The position numbers were made by a program, and so were the translations under genes. This document shows, one piece after another, positions 1 through 6,353 of a stretch of DNA of 14,662 bases (position 1 is its first letter; each line of letters begins with the position of its first letter). The stretch spans positions 1-14,662 of the forward strand of contig JBBPYR010000320.1 of NCBI GenBank assembly GCA_038199755.1, written 5' to 3'. A model generated the notes under the pieces. It was not told the DNA's origin, ran no database searches, and worked only from the letters and a program-made list of their open reading frames with translations. The DNA comes from JBBPYR01 sp038199755 (GTDB lineage Bacteria; Chloroflexota; Ktedonobacteria; Ktedonobacterales; Ktedonobacteraceae).

Positions 1-41
1 AGAGGTATGCGTATCGTAAATTGTTTCTCTGTCTCTTTCAT
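1..41 (-). CDS. Possible 5' end of a leaderless gene, partial, leaving the window at the left edge
   Basis: An ATG at 41-39 on the minus strand opens a frame that stays open to the window edge and reads MKETEKQFTIRIPL, the last residue inferred from two bases. The basic stretch with alternating hydrophobic residues (KQFTIRIP) resembles the N-terminal beta-strand of ribbon-helix-helix (Arc/CopG-type) DNA-binding proteins, but fourteen residues are too few to decide. The ATG lies seven bases beyond the -10 element of a perfect promoter, so transcription would begin at or next to the start codon and the message would be leaderless; no Shine-Dalgarno sequence can fit. Alternatively the real gene starts further left, outside the window, and this is simply its leader. 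Confidence 0.3.
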   Translation of the reverse strand, partial: MKETEKQFTIRIP

Positions 42-48
42 ATGAGTC

Positions 49-77
49 ATTATACATCTTTTTGACTCTCATGTCAA
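49..77 (-). promoter_or_regulatory. Consensus housekeeping sigma promoter, firing leftward
   Basis: On the minus strand TTGACA (77-72) is followed after exactly 17 bases by TATAAT (54-49). Both hexamers and the spacing are perfect sigma70/sigmaA consensus. The predicted transcript start is near 42-41 and runs out of the window. It lies downstream of the glycosyltransferase stop codon at 111, so it serves a separate transcript. Confidence 0.8.
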
Positions 78-110
78 GAGGGAAGAAATGAGAACAAAAG
101 AGTATGAATG

Positions 111-1676
111 TCAACACTTAGTGTTGCTGCAAACTTCCCATAATTGACGACCGAGGCCGTAAGTATGTAACAGGTGGAATTTATGACTGCGTGCAACCCA
201 GGTGCGGAAGGTACTCATGCTGGCAACATTCAAACGGCCTGTATAGATGAATATAGCATGTACTTGTGGCTGTGAAGCCTCCTGAATGAGCTGCGCAGCT
301 GTGACGTATTTTGTGTCGATACGTACAAGGGATGTGTCTACTAACGAGGCGGGCGTATCGCGGTCGGCAAGGCCAACAGCAAACTGGTCATCGGTGATGA
401 CAAGCTCACCAGGGGCAGTGGCGTTATGCAGGTCGAGAGCTGCCTTTTGCTCTTGCTTAGAGACGGCTGTCAGGGCTTGGTCATGTGCGGAACTGTAATA
501 CAACAACTCACCTTGCCAGTTGATGTAGATGACGAAGAGTAACGCGATCACCGTGGCTGCGGTCGCGGCATTACGGGCGATGCTAGTCCAGCGCATATCG
601 AGCCTGAGCGGGCTGATGCCCATTATTGCTAGTGAAAGGATCGTCGGAATCAGAAAGACAAGGTGGTGATGGAAGAGCGGTGCCTGTAACCACAGCATGT
701 AGGCGGTAGCCGCAAGCCATGCGATCAAGGGAATGACGCGCCAATCGCGCCGTATCAGCGCGACAATAATACCGAACAGCCCTACATAGGCGGGTATGGA
801 GGTCAAGAGACCTTGCATACGCATGAAGTTATCGCTTTGGGTCGCTTTGAAGAATGTGCCCGCGTCAGTATGAAAGGTAACGACGCCTTGCACAAACTGG
901 TGATAGGCACCAAGAAAAGGGAGTAGCAAGGCGGCACTCACGAGCACAAACCCGAGTATGCCAGCCAGCAGGGAGCGCGAATAGAGCAGGCGTTTCCCTT
1001 TTTGTGCGCGCATGATGCGCCAGAGTTGGGCCAGCATTAACAACCCGAGTGGTACCAGAGTAGCTACACCGAGCAACTTACTGAGGATGCTGAGCGAGAG
1101 CGCGGCCCCGGCGAGCGCACCCCATGTGATACCTGCCCACCCTTCAGGATTTTCCCACCACATATAGGCCAGTCCGACTGCGAAGAATGAGAGGGCCGCG
1201 GAGGGTGCCTCGGCCTGAAGTCGTTGCGATTGTGAGAGATAGAAGGGGTCGGCAATGAGTGCGCTGAGTGCGATCAGTGCGCCAATGCGTCCACCGATGG
1301 CTTTGCCTAGCAGAAAAGCACCAAGCAGGCCAAACATGGAGACGACGGCAATGCCCAGACGAGCTGCCCAGAGATTTTGGCCAAAGAAGGTATAAATGGG
1401 ATAGACGGAGAGCAGGAAGAACGGTGGCTGGGAATAGAAAATTTGCTGGTAGAGGCTATGGCCGGAACTCATTGCGCGGAGCGATTGCCAGTATACCCCT
1501 TCATCATAGCCATCACGGTCATAGGGTAGGCCCAGGTCTTTTAGGCGCATCCACAGACCGAGCGCGAAAAGGGCCAGTGCCACGAGGTAAAATAGGATTG
1601 TTTGCCAACTTATGCTAAAGCGTCGCCTCTGTTGTTGTGGCTGAGCTGTATCATCAATAACAGTGCTTGCGGCCAT
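111..1676 (-). CDS. Membrane glycosyltransferase of the GT39/ArnT-PMT superfamily (GT-C fold)
   Basis: This 521-residue polytopic protein probably transfers a sugar from a lipid-linked donor on the outer face of the membrane. After a short polar N-terminus there is a membrane segment (about 24-43), then an external loop with the acidic motif DRDGYDEG (53-60), where GT39 enzymes carry their catalytic Asp, and YSQPPFF (81-87), matching the family's conserved PP loop. About eight more hydrophobic segments follow, then a soluble domain (about 390-521) with GELVITDDQFAVGLADRD, typical of bacterial ArnT-like proteins. The frame is open back to 1865, but that start would fall inside the terminator at 1846-1884. 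The ATG at 1676 has an AAGAGAAA-type ribosome site and gives the usual N-terminus. Donor and acceptor cannot be told from sequence. Confidence 0.85.
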   Translation of the reverse strand: MAASTVIDDTAQPQQQRRRFSISWQTILFYLVALALFALGLWMRLKDLGLPYDRDGYDEGVYWQSLRAMSSGHSLYQQIFYSQPPFFLLSVYPIYTFFGQNLWAARLGIAVVSMFGLLGAFLLGKAIGGRIGALIALSALIADPFYLSQSQRLQAEAPSAALSFFAVGLAYMWWENPEGWAGITWGALAGAALSLSILSKLLGVATLVPLGLLMLAQLWRIMRAQKGKRLLYSRSLLAGILGFVLVSAALLLPFLGAYHQFVQGVVTFHTDAGTFFKATQSDNFMRMQGLLTSIPAYVGLFGIIVALIRRDWRVIPLIAWLAATAYMLWLQAPLFHHHLVFLIPTILSLAIMGISPLRLDMRWTSIARNAATAATVIALLFVIYINWQGELLYYSSAHDQALTAVSKQEQKAALDLHNATAPGELVITDDQFAVGLADRDTPASLVDTSLVRIDTKYVTAAQLIQEASQPQVHAIFIYTGRLNVASMSTFRTWVARSHKFHLLHTYGLGRQLWEVCSNTKC

Positions 1677-1706
1677 TCCATTTTCTCTTATACTGCCTGC
1701 CGAGCA

Positions 1707-1734
1707 ATAACAGGCTAATAATGCTCTCTGTAAA
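1707..1734 (-). promoter_or_regulatory. Candidate promoter of the glycosyltransferase gene
   Basis: On the minus strand TTTACA (1734-1729, five of six consensus bases) and TGTTAT (1712-1707, four of six) are 16 bases apart, starting about 30 bases before the chosen ATG at 1676. A separate promoter is expected here because a terminator isolates this gene from the protease gene upstream. The match is modest. Confidence 0.3.
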
Positions 1735-1845
1735 GAGCGACATCGCGTTACGTAATGATGCAATAATAGATAAATATCGACATTTCTGTTGCTCACCATA
1801 CCAGATATGCTGAAAATGTTCAAGGGGAGGAAGCAGAAAGAGAGC

Positions 1846-1884
1846 AAAAATACTACCCTAGCCACTGGCTGGGGTAGTATTTTT
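1846..1884 (-). terminator. Intrinsic terminator after the FtsH-like gene
   Basis: Thirteen-base arms AAAAATACTACCC (1846-1858) and GGGTAGTATTTTT (1872-1884) are perfectly complementary, with an additional inner AGC/GCT stem, so the hairpin is long and ends in a T-run on the minus strand. It starts 17 bases beyond the protease stop codon. The A/T-rich outer stem also gives a T-run on the plus strand, so it may work in both directions. Confidence 0.88.
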
Positions 1885-1900
1885 GTGCTTTTCCTCTTCG

Positions 1901-3850
1901 TTAGAGGGCTTGTGGGTCATTGCCGTCAAGGAGACGTTTGAGGTCTTCTTCTGAGGCGAAGGTCTGGAAATTGAGGTGTGGCTCAGCAGGCGATGATGGT
2001 GGGAGTTGAGGTGTAACACCGCTACCATTGCCATTGCCGTTGCTACCACTGAGTGCATAGCCGTTGCTATGCCCATTGCCATTGCTGACAGGTCCGAGTA
2101 GTGGCTCGAACTCGCTCAAGACAGTCTTTGCCACGCGGTGGGCATCGGCTTCGTCGATCAGTTCTTTGATCTCTTCGGCGATCAGCTCATCGCGCTCGAT
2201 CAGGGCTTCGGCGACAGCTATCACGGCCTCGCTATGCTCGCGGAAGAGCCGCTTCACACCCTTGAATTGTGATTGCAAAACTGCCTCGGTGCGTTCTGAG
2301 AGCTTTGGTACGGAGTTGATGCCACCACCGAGTGCGGCCATACCCGCATAAGATGTGAATGTGCCATCCATACCATAGAGGCCAACGTAGTTCACGGCAT
2401 CCATAGTAGCACTGGCGAAATCGCCGGTAACACCGTTAAGGTTCACATTGAGGAACAATTCCTCGGCGGCACGTGAAGCCATCGCTATCTGAATACGTGC
2501 CAAGATGTCTTCGCGGCTGTGCGTGATAACGGTCTCTTTGGGACGCCAGGCAGCGAAGGCAGCAGCTCCTTCGAGGTCGCCATGCTTATGCAGCGTGACG
2601 AAAGCGGGGAAGTAGCGATCCATCAGGTAATAGCAGGCAACGGCGTGTCCCGCTTCGTGATAGGCTAAACGACGACGTTCAATGGGACTCAGTTCCGCTA
2701 ATTGCCGCATACCGAACTCGTGTACGTCCTGAGCCTCAATGAGGTCTTTGTACACAATGATTTCACGATTATCAAAGTGGGCAATAATGACCGCCTCATT
2801 GATGACGTGCTTGATTGCGACGGGGGTATATTCGACGAAGCGTGAGGAGAGGGCGGCAATCGAAATCTTGGGGTCATGCTTCACCTTGTTCAGGTAGTAT
2901 TCGATGACCTCTGGGCGATACTTGTCGGTTGGTGGTGCGACTTTGACAAGACGGTCGAAACGACCGGGACGTAGTAAAGCAGGATCAAGTGTTTCAGGCA
3001 TATTCGTGGCACCAATGGTTAGCACTGGCTCACTTTGCACGCGGCTATGGGTCAAGCCGAGGCTGCGTAGCACTTTTTTGAACCAGCCCGTCTCAATGTT
3101 GGGGGGATCCATTTCCATCAGCAACTGGTTGAGGCCACCTGTACCAGCACCACCGAGCATGCCCATCATGCCACCACCCATACCCATGCCACCGTTGCGC
3201 CCATTACGTGATTGACCGATAGCATCAATTTCGTCTAGGAAGATCACGCACCCACCGTATTCACGGGCGAGGCGACGAGCTTTGTTATACAGGTTGCGGA
3301 TCATCAAGATATCCATGCCAATAAACATGGCTTTGAAACTGGCAGCACTGGCGTAGGCAAATGGCACACCGGCTTCAGTGCTCATGCATTGCGCGAGGTA
3401 GCTCTTACCAGTTCCCGGAGGGCCTGAGAGCAATAAACCACGAACGGGACTGCCACCCATATCGCGGAACTCTTTTACGCCGCGCAATAGAGAAACAATA
3501 CGCGTGGCCGCGTCTAACACTTCTGGATTGCCTTTGTAGTCCGCGAAGGTGACGCCAGTCTCACCGGGCATGACCCAGTAGAGGCGGGGGCGACCGAGGA
3601 ACCAGAAGATGGCGACGAATTGCATAATGCCAAACAGTAGCGCGAACATTATCTGAAAGGCATAGAGCAGAACACTGCCTGGAGAGGGTGCGGTGATTTG
3701 TGGTGCGATATACACCGCAAAGTACCAGATGACGATCGCTGTAATAGCAAGCCAGATCCAACGCAATTTGACAAAACGTCCAAATTGGTCCATGCCTAAA
3801 TCGATGGATTTGTCCAGTTTGCTCGATTTTTTCTTGGTTTCTTCTGCCAC
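1901..3850 (-). CDS. FtsH-class membrane AAA+ zinc metalloprotease, divergent
   Basis: This 649-residue protein should unfold and degrade membrane or cytoplasmic proteins using ATP. Two membrane helices (about 30-50 and 58-86) are joined by a loop of only about ten residues, where classical FtsH has an external domain of some 70. The AAA+ core has Walker A GPPGTGKS (143-150), a pore-loop-like FIGM (176-179), Walker B CVIFLDEID (201-209) and the second region of homology ending RPGRFDR (294-300). The peptidase domain has HEAGH (398-402) and an Asp (477, in TGDFASAT) positioned as third zinc ligand, so both active sites look intact. Unusual insertions are a Gly/Met-rich stretch (216-240) and residues 249-275. 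The tail is Asn/Gly-rich. The start is GTG (3850-3848), preceded by AAGGAA. I give no ftsH symbol because this looks like a paralogue rather than the housekeeping copy. Confidence 0.9.
   Translation of the reverse strand: MAEETKKKSSKLDKSIDLGMDQFGRFVKLRWIWLAITAIVIWYFAVYIAPQITAPSPGSVLLYAFQIMFALLFGIMQFVAIFWFLGRPRLYWVMPGETGVTFADYKGNPEVLDAATRIVSLLRGVKEFRDMGGSPVRGLLLSGPPGTGKSYLAQCMSTEAGVPFAYASAASFKAMFIGMDILMIRNLYNKARRLAREYGGCVIFLDEIDAIGQSRNGRNGGMGMGGGMMGMLGGAGTGGLNQLLMEMDPPNIETGWFKKVLRSLGLTHSRVQSEPVLTIGATNMPETLDPALLRPGRFDRLVKVAPPTDKYRPEVIEYYLNKVKHDPKISIAALSSRFVEYTPVAIKHVINEAVIIAHFDNREIIVYKDLIEAQDVHEFGMRQLAELSPIERRRLAYHEAGHAVACYYLMDRYFPAFVTLHKHGDLEGAAAFAAWRPKETVITHSREDILARIQIAMASRAAEELFLNVNLNGVTGDFASATMDAVNYVGLYGMDGTFTSYAGMAALGGGINSVPKLSERTEAVLQSQFKGVKRLFREHSEAVIAVAEALIERDELIAEEIKELIDEADAHRVAKTVLSEFEPLLGPVSNGNGHSNGYALSGSNGNGNGSGVTPQLPPSSPAEPHLNFQTFASEEDLKRLLDGNDPQAL
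2015..2086 (-). repeat. Degenerate hexanucleotide repeat coding an Asn-Gly-Ser tail
   Basis: The region codes residues 589-612 of the FtsH-like protein, a run of Ser-Asn-Gly and Asn-Gly units. In the DNA, GCCATT/GCCGTT-like hexamers recur. It looks like an expanded low-complexity linker before a short charged C-terminus (residues about 625-649). Confidence 0.55.
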
Positions 3851-3889
3851 TGTTATTTATTCCTTGTAATGTATGGGACGAACTACGAT

Positions 3890-3933
3890 GGGCGTCATAA
3901 ATGCGGCCCCTACGGAGGGCGTCATGAATATGC
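3890..3933. repeat. Degenerate intergenic repeat, two GGGCGTCAT units
   Basis: GGGCGTCAT occurs at 3890-3898 and again at 3917-3925, 27 bases apart. Each copy is followed by an ATGC-containing segment, and the first forms an imperfect palindrome closed by GGGC and GCCC. It fills much of the 114-base gap between the unknown membrane protein gene and the protease gene. It looks like a decayed dispersed palindromic element. Confidence 0.5.
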
Positions 3934-3956
3934 ACAGAGTGCGAGCCCCACGTCAA
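3927..3956 (-). promoter_or_regulatory. Candidate promoter of the FtsH-like gene
   Basis: On the minus strand TTGACG (3956-3951) and CATATT (3932-3927) are separated by 18 bases, upstream of the GTG start at 3850. The -35 is strong, the -10 is four of six. The -10 overlaps the second unit of the GGGCGTCAT repeat. Read-through from the upstream gene is also possible, since no terminator is visible between the two. Confidence 0.35.
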
Positions 3957-3964
3957 TAGTTGCG

Positions 3965-4627
3965 TTATGCAAGTGCTGGACGGAATGATACAAGATCAAT
4001 GTACAAGATACGCCCACCGGACTGTGGAAGGGTGGTGAAATGCCAGACGATCACGCCTTTGGTAGGACCACCGGGACCTTGACCGACGATATCAACGGAG
4101 ACAAAGCTGTCAACGGTGGTGTCGCCCTGGCTATAGACGCCCATGACGTTAATATCTTTCCATTGCACGTTGGCTTTTGTTTGGCTGAACTGTGCGACCA
4201 GTTGGTTTGGGTCCGGCGGCTGACTCATGATGAGTTCCGATTGCAGCAAGGACATAGTGGTCACATTGCCATCACGCAAGGAATAGAGCCAGTTTTTCAC
4301 ATGATCGCCACCGCCATCACTGCCGTGAATGTGGAAGTTAAACTGATCATTGCCGATACCAAAGGGCCAGATGCCGGTGCTAATATAATTCGTCAGGCTG
4401 ATACTGGCAAGCAACAGCAGGATGACGATGAGGGAGAGTGCTTTGTGGTTTCTGATGCCCTGTATGAGATAGTACAAACCCTTGAAAAGAGGGCGAAATA
4501 GAGCTTTGGCTGCACGTGCAGCGGGCGCATCACCCGTTCTTCTGCGCAGAGGCGTTAGCGCGGGCTGCTTTTGTTCTGGGGCAGATGGTGGTGGCTGCTG
4601 TGGCTGCGTAGGTGTAGGGCTTAACAT
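3965..4627 (-). CDS. Single-pass membrane protein of unknown function
   Basis: I do not recognise this 220-residue protein. It begins with a Pro/Gln-rich tail (1-30) followed by a basic Ala/Arg segment (30-60). One strong membrane helix follows (about 63-83). With the positive residues before it, the positive-inside rule puts residues 84-220 outside the cell. The outer part has a Gly/Asp/His-rich stretch (98-110), a helix-like region (108-148) and alternating beta-like segments ending in GRILYIDLVSFRP (205-217). A helix followed by strands ending this way is reminiscent of NTF2-like/DUF4878-type folds; this is inference. It precedes the FtsH-like gene on the same strand by 114 bases, so it could be a partner of that protease. 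The ATG at 4627 has only a weak GCGGAA ribosome site. Confidence 0.7.
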   Translation of the reverse strand: MLSPTPTQPQQPPPSAPEQKQPALTPLRRRTGDAPAARAAKALFRPLFKGLYYLIQGIRNHKALSLIVILLLLASISLTNYISTGIWPFGIGNDQFNFHIHGSDGGGDHVKNWLYSLRDGNVTTMSLLQSELIMSQPPDPNQLVAQFSQTKANVQWKDINVMGVYSQGDTTVDSFVSVDIVGQGPGGPTKGVIVWHFTTLPQSGGRILYIDLVSFRPALA

Positions 4628-4700
4628 GGATTCCGCATCTCAACTTTCTCGCATATAATTAGGTAGGGTATATTCGACTCCCACGTATGAATTATTGTTG

Positions 4701-4751
4701 TGAGTAAGGACATCCCTTGTACTCGCAGGATGCCCACAAGAGGCACCCCTA
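4701..4751. repeat. Dispersed intergenic repeat, copy 1
   Basis: The 25 bases at 4727-4751, read as reverse complement, match 14520-14544 at 21 of 25 positions by eye. GGACATCCCT (4708-4717) is the exact reverse complement of AGGGATGTCC (14521-14530). Both copies lie in gaps just upstream of genes. This suggests a small, degenerate, genome-dispersed element. Confidence 0.55.
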
Positions 4752-4878
4752 TTTGAGCAGGTGGGAAGAACTATATAATGCTATATCACGTCTATGTGGC
4801 CTCATTCTTACAACTAACCATACACTACCACGCCGATTTTGGCAAGGTGTTTACAAAAAATTCACAATTTAACGAGAA

Positions 4879-4905
4879 TTGACCGTGTACACAGTCTGCT
4901 ATAAT
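4879..4905 (+). promoter_or_regulatory. Promoter of the rsmD operon
   Basis: TTGACC (4879-4884) and a perfect TATAAT (4900-4905) are separated by a short 15-base spacer. The expected transcript start is near 4912, giving a leader of about 60 bases before the ATG at 4975. A dyad fills the spacer and is listed separately. Confidence 0.75.
4881..4896. promoter_or_regulatory. Candidate operator dyad inside the promoter spacer
   Basis: GACcGTGTACACaGTC is a 16-base dyad in which seven of eight pairs are complementary, built on a perfect GTGTACAC core (4885-4892). It lies between -35 and -10, so a bound dimer would block or remodel polymerase binding. The binding protein is unknown; the helix-turn-helix product of the third gene of the same operon is a candidate, by inference only. 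Confidence 0.45.
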
Positions 4906-4974
4906 AAGGATATCCATGCAAGCGGGCATGGTCGCGAGTGAGCAGTGCTGTTGCAGTAAGCAGGAGTATGTTTT

Positions 4975-6351
4975 ATGGGTCAACCTACCTATGACGCTTA
5001 TGAGGAAGGGAGTACCGGAGAGTATATCTGGTTGCGCTATGCGACCCGTTTTTCGGTGGGAGCGCGTGAATATACTCTTGAGATGGGTGTCCCTATGCCG
5101 GTCGGGGCGAGTGAAGAGGAGCGCGAGCAGTTATTGCGCGAGGCAGACGCGGGCATGAATCAGCTGGCGGGCTTTGTCGAGAATAAGGTGGCGTTGATGC
5201 TGCAACGTGTGCAACCCAATCAGGGGCCGCTACCTATGCCGAAGCCCACAGAACGCCCTTCAACGCCGTTTGCGCCCCCACCTGCTGCCCCTTCTTCCCC
5301 ACCTCCGCCCTCCGCTGCGCGTGCGGCGAGAGTAGCTTCTACACCCGCGGCACAGATGGCAGCGCAACCTATGCAGTCTGCTCAGCCCTCTCCACAAACG
5401 ACGAATCGTGACAATCGTGATGGGCGCGAGTATCGCGATCAGCGCGAGGGGCGTGCGGCAAGAGAGGATGGTGTACACTATGCGCCACAGGTGCCGACTC
5501 CTGCTGTGCCCGCACAACGAGATGCGCTGGTGCCACCAGCCCGCCCGCCTATGGGGGCGGCGATGCAGTTGGCTGGTACTGGCGATACAGGTGGAAATCT
5601 CACGTTACCACAATTTATCACAACCATTCGTGATACGATGAACCTCAATTCTAAGCAAGCAATGGAGATGCTACACGTAAAATCTCTGAGCAATGTGAAC
5701 CTGCGTGATGCATTGGAAAAGTTGCGTGGCATATTGGATGGTGGAGGAGCGAACGAAGGGGAAGGCGCGACTGCCACAACCACGAGTAAGCCTGTGCCGA
5801 CACCCCCCGGCAAGGCCTCGCAGAGTACACAGGGCACGCAGGTTGCTCAGGGCACGCAGGGGAGTCCATCTGCGACAAATCGTGGGGGTAGTGCTGCACT
5901 CAATATTCCAGGTTTGACCATGGGCACATCCTCGCTCAAGTCGGTGCCCAAAGAGCAGCGTCCTACGTATACCTTTGATGAGGAAGAAGAGGAAGAGCCA
6001 GCAGAGGATGAGGATAATCTGGATGATTTGGACGACCTGCTGGATGAAGAGGGAGATGCGGAAGAGCTAACGCCGCAAGAACGCGCACATGGCAGGGCGT
6101 TGATTAATCAGTTTCGTGAGTCGCGGGGACCAACGGTGGCGAATGCTGCACGTTTACAGGTGCTGCATAATGTGGTGATCGGTCAGATTAACGAGGATGA
6201 GTTGCTGGATTTGATTACGGGTATCTGGGAGGTGAACTCTGTCAAAAAATTGAAGGTCGATCAGGCCGAGATACTGATTTCATGGGCGAAAACTGACGAG
6301 TTTTATGATGAGGTGAAAGCGGTTCTGACGGTATTGCAAGAGGAGATGTAG
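4975..6351 (+). CDS. Modular protein of unknown function, first gene of the rsmD operon
   Basis: I do not recognise this 458-residue protein as a named family. It has three folded-looking parts joined by disordered linkers. Residues 14-78 (GEYIWLRYATRFSVGAREYT, then a helix) look like beta-strands followed by a helix. A Pro/Ala-rich linker (81-200) includes an Arg/Asp-rich patch (145-165). Residues 207-255 (LPQFITTIRDTMNLNSKQAM onward) are a compact helical module. A second linker has GTQ repeats (286-296) and a very acidic stretch (335-364). Residues 366-458 are helical, ending in LISWAKTDEFYDEVKAVLTV. The helical modules faintly recall those attached to phage-type strand-annealing proteins, which I could not verify. 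There is no signal peptide or membrane helix. The start is set by AGGAG (4962-4966) eight bases before the ATG. It ends two bases before rsmD. Confidence 0.7.
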   Translation: MGQPTYDAYEEGSTGEYIWLRYATRFSVGAREYTLEMGVPMPVGASEEEREQLLREADAGMNQLAGFVENKVALMLQRVQPNQGPLPMPKPTERPSTPFAPPPAAPSSPPPPSAARAARVASTPAAQMAAQPMQSAQPSPQTTNRDNRDGREYRDQREGRAAREDGVHYAPQVPTPAVPAQRDALVPPARPPMGAAMQLAGTGDTGGNLTLPQFITTIRDTMNLNSKQAMEMLHVKSLSNVNLRDALEKLRGILDGGGANEGEGATATTTSKPVPTPPGKASQSTQGTQVAQGTQGSPSATNRGGSAALNIPGLTMGTSSLKSVPKEQRPTYTFDEEEEEEPAEDEDNLDDLDDLLDEEGDAEELTPQERAHGRALINQFRESRGPTVANAARLQVLHNVVIGQINEDELLDLITGIWEVNSVKKLKVDQAEILISWAKTDEFYDEVKAVLTVLQEEM

Positions 6352-6353
6352 TC

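Larger units (their letters stand above)
4628..4974. other. Divergent intergenic region with promoters and a dispersed repeat
   Basis: This 347-base gap separates the minus-strand membrane protein gene from the plus-strand rsmD operon and contains no plausible gene. It holds the repeat at 4701-4751, a weaker possible plus-strand promoter (TTGAGC at 4753-4758, TATAAT at 4774-4779, spacer 15) and the main promoter at 4879-4905. For the minus-strand gene only an A/T-rich stretch near 4653-4660 could act as -10, and I see no matching -35. Confidence 0.6.

Noticed and set aside
112..126. CAACAC-TTA-GTGTTG hairpin as terminator of the glycosyltransferase gene
   Set aside because: It lies within the last codons, is short and has no T-run on the minus strand. 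A consensus promoter follows instead.
1677..1865. A longer N-terminus for the glycosyltransferase starting at 1865
   Set aside because: It would begin inside the terminator hairpin of the upstream gene, and the added 63 residues do not resemble GT39 N-termini.
3561..3956. 131-codon minus-strand frame overlapping the start of the protease gene
   Set aside because: It lies in another frame over the conserved 5' part of the FtsH-like gene and has Cys/His/Arg-rich composition typical of a shadow frame.
4040..4501. 153-codon plus-strand frame opposite the unknown membrane protein gene
   Set aside because: It is antisense to a gene with a clear membrane helix and has no ribosome site or recognisable domain; but since the sense gene is also unrecognised, this is less certain than other shadows.
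4753..4779. Second promoter TTGAGC-15-TATAAT for the rsmD operon
   Set aside because: Only the -10 is good, the leader would be about 190 bases and a better promoter lies downstream. I mention it in the intergenic entry but do not call it.
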